A stretch of DNA of 64,000 bases from a virus, in IMG/VR virus record IMGVR_UViG_3300010403_000021, positions 64,001-128,000 of that record. One strand, given 5' to 3'. Positions 6,610-12,368 of the stretch are shown here, one piece after another (the stretch's first letter is position 1; every line of letters begins with the position of its first letter). The notes under the pieces were generated by a model. That model did no database searches. It saw only the letters and a program-made list of their open reading frames with translations, and was not told where the DNA came from. The position numbers and the translations under genes were made by a program.

Positions 6610-7294
6610 TGAAAACCGCCTTAAATGTTGATGGGAATAGCGGTTGTGTTAGATCTCTGACCGCTTTGGCAAACTGTTGAAACTCAAACTGTGCATCATG
6701 CTCTAAGCGTTCATTCAGAAGATGTAAAACGCCGGAAAGCGAAGTAGTCCATCGCCATCTTACATACATACCATAAGCTGGTAGAAAAAGTCTAGCTTGT
6801 TCGGCACAAACACCCATTTCCATCAATCTATTGTAATTACTCAAGCCTTCTTCAATAAATCTATCAAGTTCTTGAGTAAAAATTTCACCCATTCTTGGAT
6901 CTACTTGTTCACCTGAGCCCTGCTTGGAATTAGCCGGTGCTTCACGCCATTCGTTCTTGGATGGAATATAAAAAGTCGGCTCTTCTGTAACGTATCTGCG
7001 ACTGCTTTCGTTCCAGCCCTGCTGATCGTCAAGATGCGCACTAGCAACTGAATATTTAAACCATTGACGAGCGATCATCAATGGAGCATAGGCTTCAAAT
7101 GTAATAACCGCATGTCTAAACGGTGCAGTGTGGTTATTTTTCCATAAGAAGTTAATAAGTTTATCGTCTTTTTGGTTAAATTCTAAAGATTCTTTATCGT
7201 AAGATACTCTAGCTGCATTGGTGATCGACAAATCTGATCCCATATGGTCTACAAGACGCACATAGCCGTGATCTAACACATCAATCTTTTGCAA
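6602..7294 (-). CDS. thyX: Flavin-dependent thymidylate synthase ThyX
   Basis: A 230-residue protein of the normal size for ThyX, which makes dTMP from dUMP using FAD, NADPH and methylene-folate. The signature region is visible as PFRHAVITFEAYAP, then ARQWFKYSVAS and WNESSRRY (the ThyX RHR...S-rich motif in its variant form). RWRWTTSLSGVLHLLNERL follows near residue 175 as in other phage ThyX. The start is TTG: AAAGGAG lies 7 nt before it, inside the end of the upstream gene, with a 14-nt overlap. It complements nrdJ and dut on the other strand in dNTP supply. Confidence 0.92.
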   Translation of the reverse strand: MQKIDVLDHGYVRLVDHMGSDLSITNAARVSYDKESLEFNQKDDKLINFLWKNNHTAPFRHAVITFEAYAPLMIARQWFKYSVASAHLDDQQGWNESSRRYVTEEPTFYIPSKNEWREAPANSKQGSGEQVDPRMGEIFTQELDRFIEEGLSNYNRLMEMGVCAEQARLFLPAYGMYVRWRWTTSLSGVLHLLNERLEHDAQFEFQQFAKAVRDLTQPLFPSTFKAVFNG

Positions 7295-7442
7295 TGTAAT
7301 GCTCCTTTACGTATTCTATAATATTGTGTAGAGCATTGGCTCTTCCTTCAATAACTGGACCCCATATTAGATCTAGATCATCGATATAAAGATCATCTAG
7401 TTGCTCTTCTACAAAACTTGATAAATCTGACTCATTACTCAT
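7281..7442 (-). CDS. Small acidic protein, 53 aa
   Basis: This gene fills the interval before thyX and carries the thyX ribosome site near its end. The start overlaps the previous stop as ATGA. The acidic N terminus (SFVEEQLDDLYIDDLDLIWG) is followed by a helix. No family recognised. Confidence 0.55.
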   Translation of the reverse strand: MSNESDLSSFVEEQLDDLYIDDLDLIWGPVIEGRANALHNIIEYVKEHYIAKD

Positions 7443-7657
7443 TTAAGATCACCTTTCCAATCAGGATCATTAGGACATCCATACATACTACATAATTTAT
7501 CACACGTGTGTTTCATAACATAATTCTCCTCAACAAATCCTGCAATGAGTCTAGCAGCTTCTCCTATTTCGCCTTCATAATATACAGCTTCATCGTGAGC
7601 CCCGGCGAACACAACGCTACGAATTAAATGGAACATTTCTTCTTCTAGATCTCTCAC
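7439..7657 (-). CDS. Hypothetical protein with C-terminal Cys cluster
   Basis: A 72-residue helical protein ending with HTCDKLCSMYGC, three Cys and a His that could make a metal site. Both ends overlap neighbours by 4 nt (ATGA type). Function unknown. Confidence 0.55.
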   Translation of the reverse strand: MRDLEEEMFHLIRSVVFAGAHDEAVYYEGEIGEAARLIAGFVEENYVMKHTCDKLCSMYGCPNDPDWKGDLK

Positions 7658-7962
7658 CAGTTACCGTCCCAATAACGATCATTATAGTTTTCTCCAACAA
7701 CATCATCTACAACCTTATTAAAATCATGAATATCAACCCAAGTACGCTTAGAAAACAGATCAAACATTTTACTTATAATCCAGCTTGCATGATCAATTCT
7801 ATAATCATCGTAGCTGTCGCCTAATCCGCCGAGATTTTCCACATAATGTTTTACAACACCGGGAGGCATTACTGTTTCAACCCATTGACCATCTTCCATT
7901 TCAGCCGAAGTGTCGTGTGTTTCATAATATTCACGAAGTTCTTGTAGCTCTTGTTCAGTCAT
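7654..7962 (-). CDS. Hypothetical protein, DTSxEME motif
   Basis: A 102-residue acidic protein. The N-terminal stretch EYYETHDTSAEMEDGQWVE resembles a short motif I have seen in small actinophage and antitoxin-like proteins, but I cannot assign it. The C terminus is Trp/Asp-rich. It overlaps the neighbour by 8 nt. Confidence 0.5.
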   Translation of the reverse strand: MTEQELQELREYYETHDTSAEMEDGQWVETVMPPGVVKHYVENLGGLGDSYDDYRIDHASWIISKMFDLFSKRTWVDIHDFNKVVDDVVGENYNDRYWDGNW

Positions 7963-8218
7963 CTAAATCTCTCCAATAATAGTCGGAAGCTGCGTCCCAT
8001 GCTTTATCCAATGCTTTGAACCAAGCATCGTATTGTCTATATGACTTATCGCCATAATTATTTTCTAATTCAGTAATAGCGTTTAGGTAAAAATAAATAC
8101 TGGTATGCCCATGTCTATATCTTTCCATTAATAGATCGCTAAAATCCTCCGGTTTTTCCAGGTGATCAAAAAGACCATCTATTAAAGCATCATATACTTC
8201 TTGATTAAAATCTATCAT
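7955..8218 (-). CDS. Hypothetical helical protein, 87 aa
   Basis: Acidic and aromatic, mostly helical, with a clustered Tyr/Trp tail (DAASDYYWRDLDD). It overlaps its neighbours by 4 and 8 nt. No motif recognised. Confidence 0.5.
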   Translation of the reverse strand: MIDFNQEVYDALIDGLFDHLEKPEDFSDLLMERYRHGHTSIYFYLNAITELENNYGDKSYRQYDAWFKALDKAWDAASDYYWRDLDD

Positions 8219-8385
8219 ACTCTAAACTCCGAATCAACAGGTAGATTGATTCTACACTGACGACAAAACATAATATAATTATATGGATTGAAAGTCATAT
8301 CAATATATTGTACGTGGGAGAGTTTTACGATTCTCTCCCCGCAATCCTGACATTCCACCCAATACTTATCATCTGGATTGATCAT
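8215..8385 (-). CDS. Zinc-ribbon mini-protein, 56 aa
   Basis: The start at 8385 gives the usual ATGA overlap with the upstream stop; an earlier ATG at 8397 is possible. Two CxxC knuckles, CQDCGE and CRQC, spaced about 30 residues apart, define a zinc ribbon. The role may be RNA-polymerase or nucleic-acid contact, which is only inferred. Confidence 0.6.
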   Translation of the reverse strand: MINPDDKYWVECQDCGERIVKLSHVQYIDMTFNPYNYIMFCRQCRINLPVDSEFRV

Positions 8386-8681
8386 GCAGGAACCCATTTT
8401 GTTACTAGAACTTCAATAGGCTTGACTAGAGACACGTCATAAAATTCATTATCACCGTCATCACCAGTCATAATATAAACTTCAAGTTCAATATGAAAAT
8501 CATCATTAATCTTGAAAATATAATGCTGAATGAATCCCCAACTCATCTCGTCGCCAATTTCACTTTCAATAAAAGTGAAATCATTGATCAAACCATTCTC
8601 TTGAGCACCATAAAGAGCATCCTCAGCGATATAATTCCTACCACTAGCATAACTTCTAAGATAATTAAGTAATTCTGTCAT
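8382..8681 (-). CDS. Hypothetical acidic protein, 99 aa
   Basis: An N-terminal helix (LLNYLRSYASG) is followed by beta-rich acidic segments (EVYIMTGDDGDNEFYDVS). No family recognised. It overlaps both neighbours by 4 nt. Confidence 0.5.
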   Translation of the reverse strand: MTELLNYLRSYASGRNYIAEDALYGAQENGLINDFTFIESEIGDEMSWGFIQHYIFKINDDFHIELEVYIMTGDDGDNEFYDVSLVKPIEVLVTKWVPA

Positions 8682-9025
8682 TCAATCCATCTCCCTAATT
8701 GTCTACAAGCAAAAATGCTGCCATCTTCATTCCTCACGATATCATATGGGAAAACCAGGTCGTCTCGCTCTGGATAAGCCTGTGCTACCATCTGTGAGAC
8801 GACATAGAGCGTGTCTTTTAATTCTCTGGGTAGATTGTATGCATGAGTATATTCAACGGCTGAGATTGTGATTTCTGCACCTTGATAGTCAAGGATCTTC
8901 ACTCGTTCTGCGTGTTCGTGTAGCCTAACAGGTGTAGGACACGCAGGCAAGATAGTAACTTTTTTGTCTAACCCCACGATTTGCACCGGGTGGGGAGTAA
9001 GATTAACCAATTTCAAAGTTGCCAT
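8678..9025 (-). CDS. Conserved actinophage protein (NLTPHPV family)
   Basis: The start at 9025 (MATLKLVNLTPHPVQIVG) is preferred over 9094 because the opening motif L-V-N-L-T-P-H-P-V is the conserved N terminus of a family seen in many actinobacterial genomes and phages. The C-terminal half contains VVSQMVAQAYPERDDLVFP, which also fits that family. Function unknown. It overlaps the upstream gene by 23 nt. Confidence 0.65.
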   Translation of the reverse strand: MATLKLVNLTPHPVQIVGLDKKVTILPACPTPVRLHEHAERVKILDYQGAEITISAVEYTHAYNLPRELKDTLYVVSQMVAQAYPERDDLVFPYDIVRNEDGSIFACRQLGRWIE

Positions 9026-9377
9026 CAACCAATCTGCGAGGATTTGCATATGACTTATATGCTTCAACAAGTGGACTCGGATCTGTTTGTTCATACAAAC
9101 GATGCATTGTGTCTTTATCTGTCATGAAGACATCACCTTCAGGGCCATCTTCTTTCATGATAAACCAACCAGAAGGAACCTTGGTCCACTCATTTGTATC
9201 AGGAACAAGTACTTCCAGAATCATTCTGCTGGAAATAGATGCGTGATCAAAGCTGGCACGACATTCCCGCATAGGATTAAGCCATTTGCTTACTTCTTTG
9301 AATTCTTCAATTGATGTTCCGGTCCATAAAAAGCCGGTAAGTTTGATAGGTTTTGCTACAAATTTTCTTACTGTCAT
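9003..9377 (-). CDS. Conserved phage protein, 124 aa
   Basis: The start at 9377 overlaps the upstream stop (ATGA). The product opens with KFVAKPIKLTGFLWTG and has an acidic segment followed by EVLVPDTNEWTKVPSGWFIM. This two-part pattern (strand, helix EEF, then a WxxVxxGxWI-like strand) recurs in many small phage proteins of unknown function. Confidence 0.6.
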   Translation of the reverse strand: MTVRKFVAKPIKLTGFLWTGTSIEEFKEVSKWLNPMRECRASFDHASISSRMILEVLVPDTNEWTKVPSGWFIMKEDGPEGDVFMTDKDTMHRLYEQTDPSPLVEAYKSYANPRRLVDGNFEIG

Positions 9378-9634
9378 TGCAACCATCCTGTTTCTTTGAT
9401 CTTAATTAATTCGATAATATCATTTGATGACATATGACCATATTCATTTTCGAATTTCACTATTACTTTATTATTTTCTCTGTAGAAAACCGGTACATCT
9501 CTGTATCTATATTTCCAACGACTTAATACTGCCTTTTTGAATTCAGCTACGGATTTAAAATAACCCATAACCTCTTCTTCTTTGAATCTATGAGGATTAA
9601 ACTTTCTTGAATCTTTATATACTGCTCTGTACAT
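9374..9634 (-). CDS. Hypothetical basic protein, 86 aa
   Basis: A basic protein with clustered Arg/Tyr/Trp (VLSRWKYRYRDVPVFYR) followed by an alternating charged strand. It could bind nucleic acid. Its ATG directly follows the upstream TAA. No family recognised. Confidence 0.5.
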   Translation of the reverse strand: MYRAVYKDSRKFNPHRFKEEEVMGYFKSVAEFKKAVLSRWKYRYRDVPVFYRENNKVIVKFENEYGHMSSNDIIELIKIKETGWLQ

Positions 9635-9826
9635 TTAATTCATCCATCCACGATGCCCATGATCGATTTCTCTTTGTTGATCTTCAGGAGTATCGAATAA
9701 TTTATAAGGCTTTTTATGGTGGTGTGGACCACCCTTGCGGTAAAACTCTACACCATCAGAGCCCACAAAGATAGATCTGTAGCATACGTAGCAAAAGCCT
9801 GCGTACCATCTGTCTCTAGCTCTCAT
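9635..9826 (-). CDS. Small His/Cys protein, 63 aa
   Basis: The start at 9826 gives a TGATG overlap with the upstream gene. It contains CYVC at residues 12-15 and a later run GGPHHHKKPYK plus HGHRG, so a zinc site with Cys and His ligands is plausible. Function unknown. Confidence 0.55.
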   Translation of the reverse strand: MRARDRWYAGFCYVCYRSIFVGSDGVEFYRKGGPHHHKKPYKLFDTPEDQQREIDHGHRGWMN

Positions 9827-9981
9827 CAACGATCCCATCTGTCGTCAGCAGTCATCCATACATACTTCGGACCTGATATACAGATATACCTCAGTCCCCA
9901 TATAATATTGCATTCACCACAAATCCATAGATCATTTTCTTCAAAGTCTTTTTCGTCTGGTGTTTCACAATTATGTTCCAT
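9826..9981 (-). CDS. Zinc-finger mini-protein, 51 aa
   Basis: A short gene closing the gap between its neighbours. It contains WICGECNIIWG (a CxxC knuckle) and a second Cys region. An upstream AAGGAAT lies near its ATG. It shares its TGA with the next start. No family recognised. Confidence 0.55.
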   Translation of the reverse strand: MEHNCETPDEKDFEENDLWICGECNIIWGLRYICISGPKYVWMTADDRWDR

Positions 9982-9989
9982 ATTATTCC

Positions 9990-10169
9990 TTAATATGGCG
10001 GCGGATCAATAATACCAGCTCTATATGACTTATAAAGACGAAGAAAATCCATCATTTGATCTGCTGTATATTGATTGAATCTAATATTACGTTCCATACA
10101 CATTGCTTCAAAATCCTTGAGTAAATCAATCAAGGTAATTAGATTTTGCTTTGGTATTGATGTTCTCAT
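9990..10169 (-). CDS. Small hypothetical protein, 59 aa
   Basis: The ATG overlaps the upstream stop as ATGA. The product is helical, moderately basic, ending AGIIDPPPY, a Pro-rich tail sometimes used for protein contacts. No family recognised. Confidence 0.55.
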   Translation of the reverse strand: MRTSIPKQNLITLIDLLKDFEAMCMERNIRFNQYTADQMMDFLRLYKSYRAGIIDPPPY

Positions 10170-10375
10170 TTCTTACTTCCAGTTCCAGCAGAAAATGCAT
10201 TTTTAATAGCATATTTTCTTCTATTATATAGATCTTTATTTCTTATATCTCTATTATGATGCAGTAAACATTTTGGATGTAAAAGTAAATTATCTTCTTC
10301 CAAAAAGACAAAATTCTTGCCAACTTGTTTTTTACATCTAGAGCATTTAATTATAATGTTTATTATTATCCTCAC
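10166..10375 (-). CDS. First gene of leftward block; CxxC...HxxC zinc protein
   Basis: A 69-residue basic protein starting with GTG and a hydrophobic strand, then CSRCKK and, 20 residues on, LHPKCLLHH, which gives a plausible four-ligand zinc site. The tail is Arg/Lys-rich (NRRKYAIKNAF), consistent with nucleic-acid binding. The start has no good ribosome site, so the true start could differ. It follows a long untranslated leader. Confidence 0.5.
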   Translation of the reverse strand: MRIIINIIIKCSRCKKQVGKNFVFLEEDNLLLHPKCLLHHNRDIRNKDLYNRRKYAIKNAFSAGTGSKK

Positions 10376-10823
10376 TTCGTTCGGGTCTGTTCACTTCGTT
10401 CACAGACTAGCCTTATTTTCTTTTCAAAGTCAAGGAGAAAGATTGTGTTGGGGCCGAAGGCCCTTAGATGATCATGAATTCCTTGATCTTTTTAAGAAGA
10501 TATATTAACTTATAATAGGTATTTTAAACATAGTTTAACCCATAGAGACAGTATCTCAGCCTCAACGGATGATCCGTCAATGGTACGATCCAGACCTGTT
10601 TCCCGAACACCCTTATATCTCTTGGCTTATGTAGGACCCTTTTGATAAAGAATAATGGGTTAATCTCCCGACCAGCCATTACTCAATACCCAGTTGTCTC
10701 CCTACCCCGGTTGCTCCCTGAATACACCATACAGGGGCAAAGAAAAACCCCTAGAGAGGACTCGACTTCTCTCTAGGGGCCTTCAAATCTAAGGTCCGGG
10801 TATGTCTGTCGAGTCAACCCGGA
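10376..10823 (-). ncRNA. Long structured 5' leader of the leftward operon (non-coding)
   Basis: About 450 nt with no credible gene on either strand. On the leftward transcript there is a 7-bp hairpin (10795-10801 / 10817-10823), a terminator-type hairpin (10748-10779), a 5-bp hairpin CCCTG/CAGGG (10716-10736), and a domain closed by a perfect 9-bp stem (10535-10543 / 10655-10663) that holds further hairpins such as ACGGA-TGA-TCCGT (10565-10577) and GAGA/TCTC (10545-10557). A GGGCC-TTC-GGCCC hairpin lies at 10451-10463. Two CACTTCGTTC copies occur at about 10373 and 10391. I do not recognise a known RNA family. Confidence 0.5.
10738..10779 (-). terminator. Attenuator-like intrinsic terminator in the leftward leader
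   Basis: A perfect 11-bp stem, CCCCTAGAGAG (10748-10758) with CTCTCTAGGGG (10769-10779), followed in the leftward direction by TTTTTCTTTG. It lies about 40 nt after the predicted leftward start site and about 370 nt before the first gene, so it would stop most transcripts unless bypassed. Confidence 0.75.
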
Positions 10824-10826
10824 AGT

Positions 10827-10856
10827 ATCCTAACACAGAGACCGCGACCTAGTCAA
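10827..10856 (-). promoter_or_regulatory. Leftward promoter for the 32-gene block
   Basis: On the minus strand TTGACT (10851-10856) is followed after 18 nt by TAGGAT (10827-10832), preceded by TGT. This is a good sigma-70-type promoter, and the TAGGAT form of the -10 box is common in actinobacteria. Predicted start is near 10820. A second TTGACT with a poorer -10 (TTAGAT, 10787-10792) lies just downstream. Confidence 0.6.
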
Positions 10857-10871
10857 GCTGACCTCTGATGT

Positions 10872-10903
10872 GCTATGATCTTTCCATACAGATATTCTCT
10901 GTA
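10872..10903 (+). promoter_or_regulatory. Rightward promoter with possible operator
   Basis: An extended -10 TGCTATGAT (10872-10879) with no clear -35. The same word occurs in the 45.6-kb promoter. The predicted start site falls at an inverted repeat TACAGA (10887-10892) / TCTGTA (10898-10903), which could be a repressor site or a 5' hairpin. It faces away from the leftward promoter, 16 nt from that promoter's -35 box. Confidence 0.5.
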
Positions 10904-10943
10904 CAAGTAATACTATAACACAAGGGACCTAGGTAGCACAAGC

Positions 10944-11927
10944 ATGGATATGAGCTTTTATTGCAATGAAGGTGATTTAAATTTGAACGGTGGTTATGGT
11001 ATAGCAAGCTATAACATAATAACATCGTTACAAAAACTGGGACATGATGTGAAGTTTAATTCTCCATCAAGTCCATTACAATTATTCTTTTCTTTTCCGA
11101 CATTTTATGCAGATTTCATTAGACCTAATCAACATAAAATACACTTATTGGTTTGGGAATCAACTGAGTTTCCAGAAGGTTGGAAAGAGATATTAGAAGA
11201 AGTAGATGAAATCTGGACTGCTTCTAATTGGTGTAAACAGATTGTAGAAGATAATGGTTTTAAAGTAAGTAATGTATATCCGCATGGAATTGATCCAATG
11301 TGGAAGCCACGTAAACGTATCCGATCGGATAAGCTGAGATTTCTTCATGATGGAGAACCGGCGGTAAGAAAAGGTGGTCAGATAGCCTTTGATGCTTTTA
11401 AGGCTGCTTTTGGTGACTCCACCGATGTAGAATTAATTCTTAAAGCCAAACGATCATCATATGTCAGAAAATATGACAGAATGGGTTCCATCGTAGGTGT
11501 GCCTGATGGTAATGTGCGTGTGATTACCAACACATACGAAATTGAACAAATGGTGTCTTTGTATCATCAGTCTCATGTGTTGGTAAGTCCAAGCTACGGT
11601 GAGGGTTTCGGCTTCCCGGCATTGCAAGGATTGGCTACTGGGATGCCCGTAATAAGTACAGGGGAATGGGCACACTACAACAATTATTTAGGGCCTCTAT
11701 CGCTAAATAGTGCATATGTAACGAGCCCTTGGCCACAGGTACACCCCGGTAAAGTAGTCAAGCCTGACTTTGACCATTTGGTAGATCTCTATCGCTATGT
11801 GTATGATAACTATGAAGAGCTAGCCAAGACATATCATCAGCAATCTTTCGATATTCATAATGAATATGATTGGCTTAAATTGACCGAAAAAAGTTTTAGA
11901 AATATTTCCGATCGCTTAAGTATATAA
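10944..11927 (+). CDS. GT4-type glycosyltransferase
   Basis: A 327-residue GT-B glycosyltransferase. The N terminus has the glycine-rich loop region LNLNGGYGIASYN expected in GT4 enzymes. Then come WESTEFPEGW and ASNWCKQIVEDNGF, the Rossmann link YPHGIDP (about residue 115), RFLHDGEPAVRKGG for nucleotide-sugar phosphate contact, and SPSYGEGFGFPALQGLATGMPVI near 213, which is the E-x7-E/Q sugar-nucleotide site. Proteins of this kind are common in actinophages and may glycosylate capsid or host surface. The 5' leader is about 60 nt and the ribosome site is weak. Confidence 0.85.
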   Translation: MDMSFYCNEGDLNLNGGYGIASYNIITSLQKLGHDVKFNSPSSPLQLFFSFPTFYADFIRPNQHKIHLLVWESTEFPEGWKEILEEVDEIWTASNWCKQIVEDNGFKVSNVYPHGIDPMWKPRKRIRSDKLRFLHDGEPAVRKGGQIAFDAFKAAFGDSTDVELILKAKRSSYVRKYDRMGSIVGVPDGNVRVITNTYEIEQMVSLYHQSHVLVSPSYGEGFGFPALQGLATGMPVISTGEWAHYNNYLGPLSLNSAYVTSPWPQVHPGKVVKPDFDHLVDLYRYVYDNYEELAKTYHQQSFDIHNEYDWLKLTEKSFRNISDRLSI

Positions 11928-11934
11928 GCAGAAT

Positions 11935-11942
11935 GGTATAAT
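11935..11942 (+). promoter_or_regulatory. Promoter for a leaderless endonuclease VII mRNA
   Basis: Extended -10 TGGTATAAT (11935-11942 core) ends 5 nt before the ATG at 11948, so the message should begin at or next to the start codon. The -35 region is poor and overlaps a partial palindrome (GCTTA...TAAGC, 11914-11929) at the end of the glycosyltransferase gene. Confidence 0.5.
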
Positions 11943-11947
11943 GAAAC

Positions 11948-12307
11948 ATGAAGCAATGTTATCTCTGTGAAAGGAATTTAACATTAGAGAACTTCAATAA
12001 AAAACGCAAGGAATGTAAAGAATGTTCCAAAGGCATGAAGCTTGAATATAGATATGGCATAACTCAGAAGAAATATAACGAGTTACTTATCTTACAAGGC
12101 AACGCCTGCGCAATATGCTTTAGATCTCCCGAGGATGTTGGAGTTTTAGTAGTAGACCACGATCACGCTTGTTGCCCAACTGAAAGATCATGCGGGGAAT
12201 GCGTTAGAAAATTACTTTGTGGCTATTGCAACACATCGATCGGTCTTATGGAAGACGATATTGAACGTCTTCTTATGGCTTCTGAATATTTGAAAAACTA
12301 TAGCTGA
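11948..12307 (+). CDS. Recombination endonuclease VII-like HNH nuclease (copy 1)
   Basis: A 119-residue protein with the endonuclease VII layout: an N-terminal zinc site (CYLCERN...CKECSK), the spacer YRYGITQKKYNELLILQGN, CAICFR, then the nuclease core LVVDHDHACCP and VRKLLCGYCNTSIGL. The DHDH plus Asn match the T4 gp49 family, which cuts branched DNA. There is no ribosome site upstream; the ATG lies 5 nt after a -10 box, so it is probably leaderless. It may act as a resolvase or a free-standing homing-type nuclease. A related gene lies at 60581-61120. Confidence 0.85.
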   Translation: MKQCYLCERNLTLENFNKKRKECKECSKGMKLEYRYGITQKKYNELLILQGNACAICFRSPEDVGVLVVDHDHACCPTERSCGECVRKLLCGYCNTSIGLMEDDIERLLMASEYLKNYS

Positions 12308-12309
12308 CG

Positions 12310-12343
12310 GACAGGTAGCTAAAAGGCTACCTGTCTATTTTTA
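12310..12343 (+). terminator. Intrinsic terminator after endonuclease VII
   Basis: A 10-bp stem (GACAGGTAGC / GCTACCTGTC) with a 6-nt loop, followed by TATTTTTA. It separates the endonuclease gene from nrdJ. Confidence 0.85.
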
Positions 12344-12368
12344 TCTAAAAGGAGAGGAGTTAACATTT

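Noticed and set aside
10450-10463. GC hairpin as a terminator
   Set aside because: The GGGCC/GGCCC stem with a 3-nt loop has no U-run on either strand, so it is better seen as part of the leader.
10317-10508. Rightward 63-residue reading frame
   Set aside because: It overlaps the opposite-strand gene at 10166-10375 and runs through the structured leader.
10520-10740. tRNA or known giant phage RNA (GOLLD-like)
   Set aside because: No T-loop TTCGA or anticodon arm of correct shape. The length is below that of GOLLD, and I cannot see its hallmark motifs.
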